Part shown: positions 7,015-13,795 of the stretch, in pieces
Layout of the letters: each line of letters starts with the position of its first letter
Numbering within the stretch: the first letter of the stretch is position 1
The notes under the pieces: generated by a model
The model's input: the letters and a program-made list of their open reading frames with translations, nothing else
Told to the model about the DNA's origin: nothing
Databases searched by the model: none
Made by a program: the position numbers and the translations under genes
Source: a virus
Strand: one strand, 5' to 3'
Length of the DNA stretch: 22,357 nt
Virus record (IMG/VR): IMGVR_UViG_3300037245_000561
Location: 1 to 22,357 of that record

Positions 7015-7469
7015 AAACCCTGTAGTTCCTCTTCAGTTAAAACAGATTGCTCGTTAATCGCTTCTTGTAGCTCTCTTTGTAATTCAGCAGAGAGTCTTTG
7101 CATAGAAGTCTTGTATACTACACCACCTTCAGCATGAAATTTAATTTCTACTCCATCGCGATCTTTAAAATTTGACCAACCGAGTATATGTTTTTGTAAT
7201 GTTGCTATTCTGGATTTTCCACCAGTTAAAACTACGTGAGTAGTTTCTGCTTCCATGTACCCTGCGTTATCTTCAGACTCGGCTATCTCTAACCCGTTTT
7301 TTCCTTTGAGTTTAAATATAGGCCATTCACTTTTAGGGATAACATCCTCTCCTGCTAGCCTATAAACTTTAGGTACGTATAAAAATTCGTGAGTCTGTGA
7401 TAAGCCACGAATTTTATTGAGCTTTGCTTCTAGCTCTGGTGTAATCTTTTTTTCTTCTTCTGTATTCAT
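7005..7469 (-). CDS. Tail assembly chaperone (gpG-like)
   Basis: The protein has 154 residues, is acidic and mostly helical, with no membrane segment. Position between the tail tube gene and the tape measure, plus a -1 slippery site three codons before its stop, identifies it as the short product of the G/G-T chaperone pair. The sequence itself (MNTEEEKKITPELE... VLTEEELQGLEY) carries no motif that I would trust alone. The ATG at 7469 follows a usable purine-rich ribosome site (AAAAGGAG). In lambda-type phages an excess of G over G-T is needed to build the tail. Confidence 0.8.
   Translation of the reverse strand: MNTEEEKKITPELEAKLNKIRGLSQTHEFLYVPKVYRLAGEDVIPKSEWPIFKLKGKNGLEIAESEDNAGYMEAETTHVVLTGGKSRIATLQKHILGWSNFKDRDGVEIKFHAEGGVVYKTSMQRLSAELQRELQEAINEQSVLTEEELQGLEY
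7014..7020 (-). promoter_or_regulatory. Programmed -1 frameshift slippery heptamer G GGT TTA
   Basis: On the coding strand the sequence GGGTTTA lies in the zero frame as G GGT TTA, the canonical X XXY YYZ form. It precedes GAA TAC TAG, so the zero-frame stop comes two codons later. Slipping by -1 places the ribosome on GGG TTT then AGA, entering the open T frame. Both tRNAs can re-pair (Gly GGT to GGG, Leu TTA to TTT) with at least two bases. No convincing strong downstream pseudoknot or stem was found by eye. Confidence 0.85.
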
Positions 7470-7502
7470 AATATTGGGCTCCTTTTCCTTTTATGTTAAT
7501 GC

Positions 7503-8534
7503 TTATGATTTAGATCCTTGTAAGATTTCGAATGTATCGTTACCGCCTGTTGCTCCTTCTGGAGGAGTGCCTTGAGTAAGTAAGAAATTGGTTGCCGATG
7601 TTCGTGCCCCATTTCTATCACCGATTTCTAATCCAATACGTTGAGCCTTTGGTGCGGTTAACCTAATATCAGGGTCGCCTCCATTAGCTACAATAATTTC
7701 TAATGCCATTGCAGTGCAATTTATCCACTGCGTATATATTGGCTCTATAGAAAGCTGCTTCATAGTCGGGTCTACAGTCAATGTAGGTTCAAAACCTGCT
7801 CTGTAGAATCCTTTAATACCAGTGCTTCTGGAAGGATCTATCCATTCTTGAATGTCATTGTTCATTGCAATTTCGAATGTATCTAAGTCTTGATCGATTC
7901 CGTCTACTGCAACAGAAGTAGATAAAACAGCTCCTGGTTTGATAACTGATAACGATGTAGGGTCCAAACGACTTGCAAAAGCGCTGTCGGACATAGATGT
8001 AAATGACCCAGAAAATTCAAATTGCATTTGAACAGGTTCGCCTACTGTGCCAATCATGAATGTCACATTACCCATCATTCCTTGAAATCTAGTAACTAAA
8101 TTATTAGCAGACGCTCCTTCAAGTTGCTCGATCACAGCCATAGTTAAGGGTACATGAGTCATCTCTACGTGAGGTACGAAAGAAATACCATCTACAGCAG
8201 AACCGACGGCAACCTCTACGTTGTTGTCCCAGCCGATAGCTTTCATGCCACATGCTTGTACAAGTTTTGACCACTTAGGTTCTGTAGTTGCTAAGGCACC
8301 GGGAGCCATGTCTACAGTAAAAGAAACTGTTCCTCTTTGTCTTCCTGGTACTGATATAGCGTGGTCTAAAGTTCCATCTAAATATTTTCTTCTATATTCA
8401 TCGATTTCTACTGAGTAAGATACATCATTTCTGATACGTACATCAAAATCAGCATCGGCTAAAATTTCCCCTGACTCATTATAAGGTGTGCCTTCTAGCT
8501 TGGCGACAATGGTTGTTTTATTGGTAAGAAACAT
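7503..8534 (-). CDS. Major tail tube protein
   Basis: The protein has 343 residues, is beta-rich and has no membrane segment. Features are an N-terminal MFLTNKTTIVAKLEGTPY, an early SVEIDEYRRKYLDGTLDHA, then PGRQRGTVSFTVDM and a later FEFSGSF. These fit the phage tail tube families in which a long two-sheet domain stacks as hexameric rings. Position between the tail terminator candidate and the frameshifted chaperones is the standard place for the tube gene. It is longer than a minimal tube protein (about 150-250 residues), so an extra surface domain is likely. A strong AAGGAGAAC ribosome site precedes ATG 8534. Confidence 0.8.
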   Translation of the reverse strand: MFLTNKTTIVAKLEGTPYNESGEILADADFDVRIRNDVSYSVEIDEYRRKYLDGTLDHAISVPGRQRGTVSFTVDMAPGALATTEPKWSKLVQACGMKAIGWDNNVEVAVGSAVDGISFVPHVEMTHVPLTMAVIEQLEGASANNLVTRFQGMMGNVTFMIGTVGEPVQMQFEFSGSFTSMSDSAFASRLDPTSLSVIKPGAVLSTSVAVDGIDQDLDTFEIAMNNDIQEWIDPSRSTGIKGFYRAGFEPTLTVDPTMKQLSIEPIYTQWINCTAMALEIIVANGGDPDIRLTAPKAQRIGLEIGDRNGARTSATNFLLTQGTPPEGATGGNDTFEILQGSKS

Positions 8535-8551
8535 CTTGTGTTCTCCTTGAA

Positions 8552-9139
8552 TTAAAAATCTTGAGTTGGGTCGCCCACCTCAATCCTGTAGTAAAGTTCT
8601 ATGTTATATTCCACACTCCCGTAAGGCTCAGTGGCCTCTATTCCGTTTACGAAGTTATTAATTGGGATAGTGTTAAAAGCGGTTCTAACTCCTGAAGAAT
8701 TAGGGATGAAAAAATTGATGCCGAAATACTTATCCATATCTGCTACAAAATTTTCTCTCATTAGAACAATATCCTCTGGAGACTTTTTGCAATTTTCTTC
8801 GAATAAATGGCCGTATAAAAGTATAGATGCTATTTTGTTAAGACCTTTTAAAGAATTACCGCCTGTAATACTGTTTGTGTAGCGTTCTCTTTGCCACAAA
8901 ATATCTACTGAAGGGTATTTCTTTCTTTTAGCATTGTTAGCAACGGCATTAACATGCACTTCGCCAATGTCAAAAAAGTAACCATTAGATTTAGAAATAA
9001 TATTTTTGATGCCATAAGCTAAAGCCTCTCTTATCTTAGTACGAATAGAGGATAACCCAGACGCTCCCGTAAGCACAGGAAACACCAAAGCCCCAAGAGT
9101 CAGGCTAGAGTTTACAGTAGGTGACCCAGTTAAAATCAT
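8552..9139 (-). CDS. Probable tail terminator protein
   Basis: The protein has 195 residues. A helix near 31-47 (IRTKIREALAYGIKNII) is followed by strands and the segment YPSVDILWQRERYTN. The C-terminus, SVEYNIELYYRIEVGDPTQDF, has the strand pattern of tail-terminator and minor tail proteins that cap the tube and join it to the neck. Position directly before the tail tube gene supports this. Its ATG overlaps the last base of the upstream stop. The match is to overall shape and context rather than to a named motif. Confidence 0.6.
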   Translation of the reverse strand: MILTGSPTVNSSLTLGALVFPVLTGASGLSSIRTKIREALAYGIKNIISKSNGYFFDIGEVHVNAVANNAKRKKYPSVDILWQRERYTNSITGGNSLKGLNKIASILLYGHLFEENCKKSPEDIVLMRENFVADMDKYFGINFFIPNSSGVRTAFNTIPINNFVNGIEATEPYGSVEYNIELYYRIEVGDPTQDF

Positions 9140-9528
9140 TAACTAGCCTCCACGTATGTCAGCGATGAACATTCTACTGTCTCGCCTACAGCAATCGTGA
9201 CTGACGAGGTGTCAGATTCTAAATCTGCACCACTCCCCACAGCCCCGACTGTCCCTGAGAATATTACTGTTTCATCTCGGTCAACAACATCAAATTTTAT
9301 TGAAGCTCCTGCTAATAACCCGGTACCATTTGTAATAGCATCCGCAATTGCTGACCCATTTGTTACAGTTAAAAAAGCGGGGTTACTTAAAGGTAACTTT
9401 GCTAATACATTATCGCCTGAGTCTTTTAAAAATAATTGGCCTTCAGCATTTGTAGTTCCGTTATTAACATCGTCAACAACAGCTTGCGCTCGTGCATTCT
9501 TAGTAATTAAAGGGAAAGATATAGACAT
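9139..9528 (-). CDS. Virion-associated protein of unknown role, 129 residues
   Basis: A small beta-rich acidic protein with the outline LFLKDSGDNVLAKLPLSNPAF, then a nucleotide-independent strand series ending TIAVGETVECSSLTYVEAS. I recognise this outline (leu-pro-leu-SNPAF, then GTVG, then VECSSLT) as a recurring phage neck-region protein without settled function. It lies between the gp10-like gene and the tail terminator candidate, overlapping both by one base. It has no membrane segment, Cys cluster or enzyme motif. It may be a neck or tail accessory protein. Confidence 0.6.
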   Translation of the reverse strand: MSISFPLITKNARAQAVVDDVNNGTTNAEGQLFLKDSGDNVLAKLPLSNPAFLTVTNGSAIADAITNGTGLLAGASIKFDVVDRDETVIFSGTVGAVGSGADLESDTSSVTIAVGETVECSSLTYVEAS

Positions 9529-9923
9529 TAAAACGCCTCCTTGAGTGCTTTCTTAGCAGCATCTACAAAAGTTTCATACCCAGACCCGCCCATTAATTCT
9601 TCAGTTACAAAAGTTTTTTTCGCATGTATGTTAGAACCGAACTCATGTATGACCGCATAATTCATTTCATTTGAAACCGTAGCAACAACATCTTTACCTT
9701 CGTCAACGATTACGGGCAGCCATCTTTTACGTAAGTCTCCACTGATTTTATTTACACCTACGTCACCTTGCTGCCCAGAATAATATTTAGCCCTAATATC
9801 TTCTATGAATCTATCAGCAGCTAATGTATAGTTTTTAACTGCAAGTCTACGGAACTTACTGTTTTTCCTTTCTAAACTTTTAATAAGTTTACCCGGATTT
9901 TGTACTTCAAAAGAAAAAGACAT
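9528..9923 (-). CDS. Head-tail joining protein (HK97 gp10 / gpG virion-morphogenesis-like)
   Basis: The protein has 131 residues. An N-terminal helix pair (GKLIKSLERKNSKFRRLAVK) is followed by SGDLRKRW, where gp10-like proteins carry a conserved G-LR motif. Next comes NYAVIHEFGSN with the characteristic Y-A-IHEFG pattern, and a C-terminal helix. This family forms the ring between connector and tail. It sits right after the connector gene, and its ATG overlaps that gene's last base. Length is typical. There is nothing odd apart from the tight packing. Confidence 0.75.
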   Translation of the reverse strand: MSFSFEVQNPGKLIKSLERKNSKFRRLAVKNYTLAADRFIEDIRAKYYSGQQGDVGVNKISGDLRKRWLPVIVDEGKDVVATVSNEMNYAVIHEFGSNIHAKKTFVTEELMGGSGYETFVDAAKKALKEAF

Positions 9924-10756
9924 TAGTAAAGCACCTGCCTTCTGAATTTATTAATTAAAGAACGAACTTCAGGTTGTAAATCGTTGTATTGATGTTTGGC
10001 TGTTGGCATAGCTCTGCGAGAAACTTTATCCTGTTCTACAGAACTATTTTCAAAGTCGCTTTTAGTTCTTACATTGTAAGAAACTTGTATGTCGCATGCT
10101 GTTGCAATTTCTGGGTAAACTTCTACAAAAGATTGGCTGTCTACTGACGCTAATGTGGCTGAAATTCCATTAGAAAGACCGTCTTCTTCGCCGGATCTAA
10201 GGCCAAGAGATTCGGCTTGCTTAAATACTCCGTACAATACATCGACAGTCATAACATTAGAAACTGTATTAAAAGTTTTTATAATTCCAAATGCTCCAGA
10301 CTCTAAGCCTTCTATAAAAGAATCTACAGGGAAAGTTCCAATCACTGATGTTAACGTATACGTAGATATTGAGGTAGTAGTCGCTACTCCTCCTATGTAT
10401 GTTGCTTTAAGACCACGTTTAGCGGGGATCTGAGCGTATTGCAAGACTATAGAATTTCCTGACCTACCTACAAAAGAATTAGACAAAGCAGTTTCGCTTC
10501 CTGTAAATTCTCCAGTTGGGTCAACTGAGACTGATTCTATATCGGAAATTTCTGGGGCTCCTACCCAAAATTCTCTTTGACTTACATCATTATTAAAGTA
10601 TTCTGTGCGAGAGATCTTTTCAAATTTTCTATCGAGGTATGCTTCTATGTTAGCAGATACCGCATTGATGTATGTAACAAGAATACGGCGATCTTTAGCA
10701 CTATTATCGTCTAGGCATAAAAACCTTCGTGCTCTTTCGTAACTTGTTAATAGCAT
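9923..10756 (-). CDS. Head-tail connector / adaptor (gp6-like) with an internal inserted domain
   Basis: The protein has 277 residues. The N-terminal half has the all-helical connector pattern: YERARRFLCL, then INAVSANIEAYLDRKFEK, then an EYF strand and VQLQY-type strands ending KATYIGGVA at about 124. The C-terminal half resumes with YPEIATACDIQVSYNVR at 214-230 and a final helix. Between them (about 130-208) lies an inserted beta module containing GAFGIIKTFNTVSNVMTVDV and GVFKQAESLGLRSG. The spacing GAxG-x-(9)-L-V-x-V-G-F-GE resembles small phage surface modules (my reading). Connectors lock the portal to the tail. The usual length without the insert would be about 200. An AAGGAT ribosome site precedes ATG 10756. 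Confidence 0.75.
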   Translation of the reverse strand: MLLTSYERARRFLCLDDNSAKDRRILVTYINAVSANIEAYLDRKFEKISRTEYFNNDVSQREFWVGAPEISDIESVSVDPTGEFTGSETALSNSFVGRSGNSIVLQYAQIPAKRGLKATYIGGVATTTSISTYTLTSVIGTFPVDSFIEGLESGAFGIIKTFNTVSNVMTVDVLYGVFKQAESLGLRSGEEDGLSNGISATLASVDSQSFVEVYPEIATACDIQVSYNVRTKSDFENSSVEQDKVSRRAMPTAKHQYNDLQPEVRSLINKFRRQVLY

Positions 10757-10851
10757 ATTAAATCCTTATTCTTATTTTATTAAAGTGAGAGTGACCGACT
10801 CAGATGCAACTCAAAGCCTGCCACTCTCGTTTAGCAGTTCAGTGCTAAGAC
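10757..10851 (-). other. Intergenic spacer with small inverted repeats after the decoration gene
   Basis: Two weak hairpins are visible. One is a 6-base stem (TTAGCA/TGCTAA, 10831-10848) immediately after the upstream gene. The other is a 7-base stem GAGAGTG/CACTCTC (10787-10793 with 10822-10828) with a 28-base loop. No U-tract follows, so an intrinsic terminator is not supported. Confidence 0.35.
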
Positions 10852-11307
10852 TTAAACGGAAGCAGTACCGCCATCAGAAACATAATCCAAAGCAAATGCC
10901 ACTGTTTCTTCTTGGGTTACAGGTGCAAGTCCGTCAAACTTACCGAGTAAGACTGTCACGCCTAGCTCGACTGTATCTGTGCCGACTGTTGAAACTACTC
11001 TGATGTATCGTTCAAAGTTTTTAACTCTGATGCGACCTACAAAGAGAGTCTCGTGGTTTGCTGTAGTGATTTGAGCGAAAGCAGCTCCAGTGATGTCTGC
11101 ATAAGCGTCAGCTACAGCATCGTCCGAAGACTCCTGTAACTTAACATCTGCGGTTCCTGTTGCTGTTGCTGTGCCAGCGTTAAGAATTATGAGTGCTTCA
11201 TCATAACCCCTAGTGTCAATGCCGTCGCCGTTTACCGCAGCAACTGCGTGGTCTTGGGCTGCAATACCTACTTCGGCTTTCAGTCCTTCTTCTAGTGCTT
11301 GTATCAT
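10852..11307 (-). CDS. Probable capsid decoration or head-fibre protein, 151 residues
   Basis: The protein is alanine, threonine and glycine rich and beta-rich. It has the outline IDTRGYDEALIILNAGTATAT, then TADVKLQESSDD, then NFERYIRVVSTV and TVELGVTVLLG. I recognise this pattern (a D-x-R-G-Y-(D/E) start, then an aligned V-x-L-Q-E-S-(D/S)-D strand) as a protein commonly encoded beside the major capsid gene and described as decoration-like. It lies directly after the capsid gene, separated by a hairpin. An AGGAG ribosome site precedes ATG 11307. Being a capsid surface protein is an inference from position and fold outline. Confidence 0.6.
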   Translation of the reverse strand: MIQALEEGLKAEVGIAAQDHAVAAVNGDGIDTRGYDEALIILNAGTATATGTADVKLQESSDDAVADAYADITGAAFAQITTANHETLFVGRIRVKNFERYIRVVSTVGTDTVELGVTVLLGKFDGLAPVTQEETVAFALDYVSDGGTASV

Positions 11308-11353
11308 TTTATTTCTCCTGTTGAGAATTGAAGTTTTAATTAATCAAAGTTGC

Positions 11354-11380
11354 CCTATACATCAGTCATTGATGTATAGG
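11354..11380 (-). terminator. Perfect 11-base hairpin after the major capsid gene
   Basis: On the coding strand an 11-base arm (CCTATACATCA) and its exact reverse complement surround a 5-base loop (ATGAC). It lies 19 bases after the capsid stop. No U-run follows (the next bases are GCAACTTTG), so it is not a standard intrinsic terminator. It may partly stop transcription or protect the 3' end of the abundant capsid message. Confidence 0.6.
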
Positions 11381-11398
11381 ACGGACGGTCTTTATGAC

Positions 11399-12652
11399 TT
11401 ATAAGTCATCAGAGGCAGTCATCGCATCAGAAATAGTTGTGAAACCAGTTTCGTCTTTGATGTTTGAGTCTAAGCCTTGGAAAGCTGTGATCCAGATTTG
11501 TCTCTGAGTCATTGCTGAACCAGAAGCATTACCTGCAACATCAGATGCTTTGATTTCAAAACCTTCCCACATACCTACTGTAAGTTGGCTCCAATCACCA
11601 AAGAATACGTCAGAACCAGAATTACCAGTACCCTTAACTGTAGTATTACCTAACAAAGTAGTGGTTCTGATCTTGTAGCCTAATGTAGCTTCAAGTTCTG
11701 CGTGGCTCATGATAATATTGCTTCCACTAATCGGTTGTCCTGTTCCTGAAGGTTGTCCAGAAAACTGTGCTACTCTTTCTCTTAACATGTAAGAAAGAAC
11801 TTCAGGTCTAACAATGTAACCTAAGTTACCGTTAAGCATGTTAGCAACATCGATGTTCATTGCCATTTCAGCAGCTTTATCGATAGTGAAACGCCCACCA
11901 TTTGTACCAATCGCAGCAGTAGCAGTCAAGCCGCTAAAGTTAGAGATACCTCTTGGCACTTTGTCCGTCCCAGAGCCAGTTAAAAGGGCAGTATTAATAC
12001 CAAGGCCGAAAGATTTAACTAACTCACCGCGAATTACGCCTTCAATAGTATTAGACGACTGGTGCATAAGTCTCCGAGAAACTTTGGTAAACGCTGCAAT
12101 AGTTTTGGGACGAAGAACAATTTCTCCAAAAGTTGTTTCACTTTCAGTAGCTTCTTCTTCTTCACCAACCCAGTATGCAGTTGGTCTGCCGGTAGTTTTT
12201 GGAATAGGTAGCTCGCCTCGTAAGTTACGGAGAACAGTTGGCCCCATCTCAAATACAGGAGTGTTAGCCACTGCTAACTCAATAAGTTCAGATGTATGTT
12301 CTTCTGGTATTAAATACCCACCTGCTTCGCCTGACTGAGCATTGTTACTTTTGAGTTGTGCAGTTGCCTCAACAACTTCTTTTTCGTAACCTGCATCGTC
12401 TGCCCATTTACCGTTGACTTGTGCTTTAACACATTTGGCAAAAGAGAACTCTTTTTTCTCAGAACCTTCTAGGCCTGAAAGAGAAGCTTTTCTTTTACCC
12501 ATTTCTTTTAACTGTTCAGCCATTTTTTCGTCAAAACTTTTTTCCATTGCGGAAAGTTCGTCAGTGGTAGCTACGCCTTCTTTGGCCTTTGTAAGAACTT
12601 CGTCTTTGAATGTTACGAGGCTCTTTTCTATTTCTTTTAAATCGATTTTCAT
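11399..12652 (-). CDS. HK97-fold major capsid protein
   Basis: The protein has 417 residues. The N-terminal region (about 1-105) is helical and coiled-coil-like, rich in Lys, Glu and Met, and resembles the cleaved delta domain of HK97 gp5. A plausible processing point lies before GGYLIPEEHTSELIELA (111 onward). The remainder follows the HK97 plan: TPVFEMGPT, LPIPKTTGRPTAYWVGE with an acidic E-loop, IAAFTKVSRRLMHQSS, LGINTALLTGSG and a late TTLLGNT strand. It forms the icosahedral shell. It follows the protease gene with a strong AAAAGGAGA ribosome site. Confidence 0.95.
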   Translation of the reverse strand: MKIDLKEIEKSLVTFKDEVLTKAKEGVATTDELSAMEKSFDEKMAEQLKEMGKRKASLSGLEGSEKKEFSFAKCVKAQVNGKWADDAGYEKEVVEATAQLKSNNAQSGEAGGYLIPEEHTSELIELAVANTPVFEMGPTVLRNLRGELPIPKTTGRPTAYWVGEEEEATESETTFGEIVLRPKTIAAFTKVSRRLMHQSSNTIEGVIRGELVKSFGLGINTALLTGSGTDKVPRGISNFSGLTATAAIGTNGGRFTIDKAAEMAMNIDVANMLNGNLGYIVRPEVLSYMLRERVAQFSGQPSGTGQPISGSNIIMSHAELEATLGYKIRTTTLLGNTTVKGTGNSGSDVFFGDWSQLTVGMWEGFEIKASDVAGNASGSAMTQRQIWITAFQGLDSNIKDETGFTTISDAMTASDDL

Positions 12653-12696
12653 TGTGAAAAATCTCCTTTTAAGGTTTAGGATTATTAACTGGTAAG

Positions 12697-13779
12697 TTAA
12701 TCTTCCAGTTGTATGTTAATGATGCTTCCTTCTGGGTACAGAGCCTCGTCTTCAGAGGGTTCGCCTATGGTATCGAGGTCAATATCGATAATAGTCTTCT
12801 CTTCAGTTCCTTCTCCGTCTTCGTTTCCTGCATCGGGTGTAATTTCTTCTTGCGATGTATCTGCTGTTTTAAGCAGAGACTTTAGTGCATCAGTAGCTAG
12901 GGTCATGCCCTCGATAGCTGCTTCAACTGATTCTTTATTTTTCTTAGACAATACAGCGCCTGCTTTAGGTATAGTGAGGTTGGCTTCTTTAACCATCTCT
13001 GCTAACTGTGTCTTAATTTCTAGGGCGACAGCTTCTTTAGTAGAAGGTTCTTCTGTCTCGACAGTTTTATCTATAATTACAGTCTCATCTGGTGAACTAA
13101 CATCTTTGATCTCAGCTAATAGCTCTTCACGAATAAAGCCTTTTAAGTCTGATTTCTTGAACATACTTTTAGACATTGAATCTTGTAAAGCATTTGCATT
13201 TGCCGGAACACCGCACACAGAAAATTCCATAAGTTCGCTGTTCTCAAACATCAAACCGTACTTGCCCATACCTAATTTTTCTTGCTCTTCTGGTGTAGAC
13301 ATGTGAAATTTTGTAGGATTAAAACCTACACTACCTGCTTTCATAAACCCAGACTGTGCCATCTTGAAAGCTTTGTCCGCATCTTCACTAACATCTTTGC
13401 CTGCGAAGAGGATGTTCATCTTGAGCTTTCCTTCAACCACACCCACACTAAGGGCATTACCCACAGGGAAAGAACCGTAATCGTGAAAACCCATGATGAC
13501 AGGATTCTTTTTAAAGTTTTCAAGGTTCCACCCATCTTGTTTAATAATATCACCCATGCGATCTACTGACTCATCGGAGCATGTATAGACAAGAACTCTG
13601 CTCTCGTAGCCTTTTTTGTATTCAACGCCTATTTCTTTGCAAGCTTTTTGACAATCTTCCATGGACATCTGCACTGCAACCGGGCCTGCTTTGTCTGAAA
13701 AATCTCTTTGTTGTCCAGTAGCACCTTTTATTTTTAGGATTTCTTCAGGTTTCATTTTATCCCATTCGAACTTTTTCAT
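12697..13779 (-). CDS. HK97-family prohead maturation protease with acidic C-terminal tail
   Basis: The protein has 360 residues. The protease core spans about 55-200 with GFHDYGSFPVGNAL (candidate catalytic His99), GFMKAGSVGFNP (candidate Ser150) and LMEFSVCGVPANANA (conserved E185 context). These match the HK97 gp4 / U35 order H-S-E. The remaining residues, about 205-360, are acidic and coiled-coil-like, with a helical segment near 250-310 and a low-complexity acidic end. The usual family length is about 200, so this tail may serve as a scaffold during procapsid assembly. It lies between portal and capsid genes, as expected. An AAGGAG ribosome site precedes ATG 13779. Confidence 0.9.
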   Translation of the reverse strand: MKKFEWDKMKPEEILKIKGATGQQRDFSDKAGPVAVQMSMEDCQKACKEIGVEYKKGYESRVLVYTCSDESVDRMGDIIKQDGWNLENFKKNPVIMGFHDYGSFPVGNALSVGVVEGKLKMNILFAGKDVSEDADKAFKMAQSGFMKAGSVGFNPTKFHMSTPEEQEKLGMGKYGLMFENSELMEFSVCGVPANANALQDSMSKSMFKKSDLKGFIREELLAEIKDVSSPDETVIIDKTVETEEPSTKEAVALEIKTQLAEMVKEANLTIPKAGAVLSKKNKESVEAAIEGMTLATDALKSLLKTADTSQEEITPDAGNEDGEGTEEKTIIDIDLDTIGEPSEDEALYPEGSIINIQLED

Positions 13780-13795
13780 ACTATTTACTCCTTGT

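Noticed and set aside
10787-10828. Terminator before the connector gene
   Set aside because: The 7-base stem has a 28-base loop and no clean U-tract, so an intrinsic terminator is not supported.
12713-13306. Long plus-strand open frame (197 codons)
   Set aside because: It lies antisense to the prohead protease gene, is serine-rich low-complexity sequence of the kind produced by reading a real gene backwards, and all supported genes are on the minus strand.
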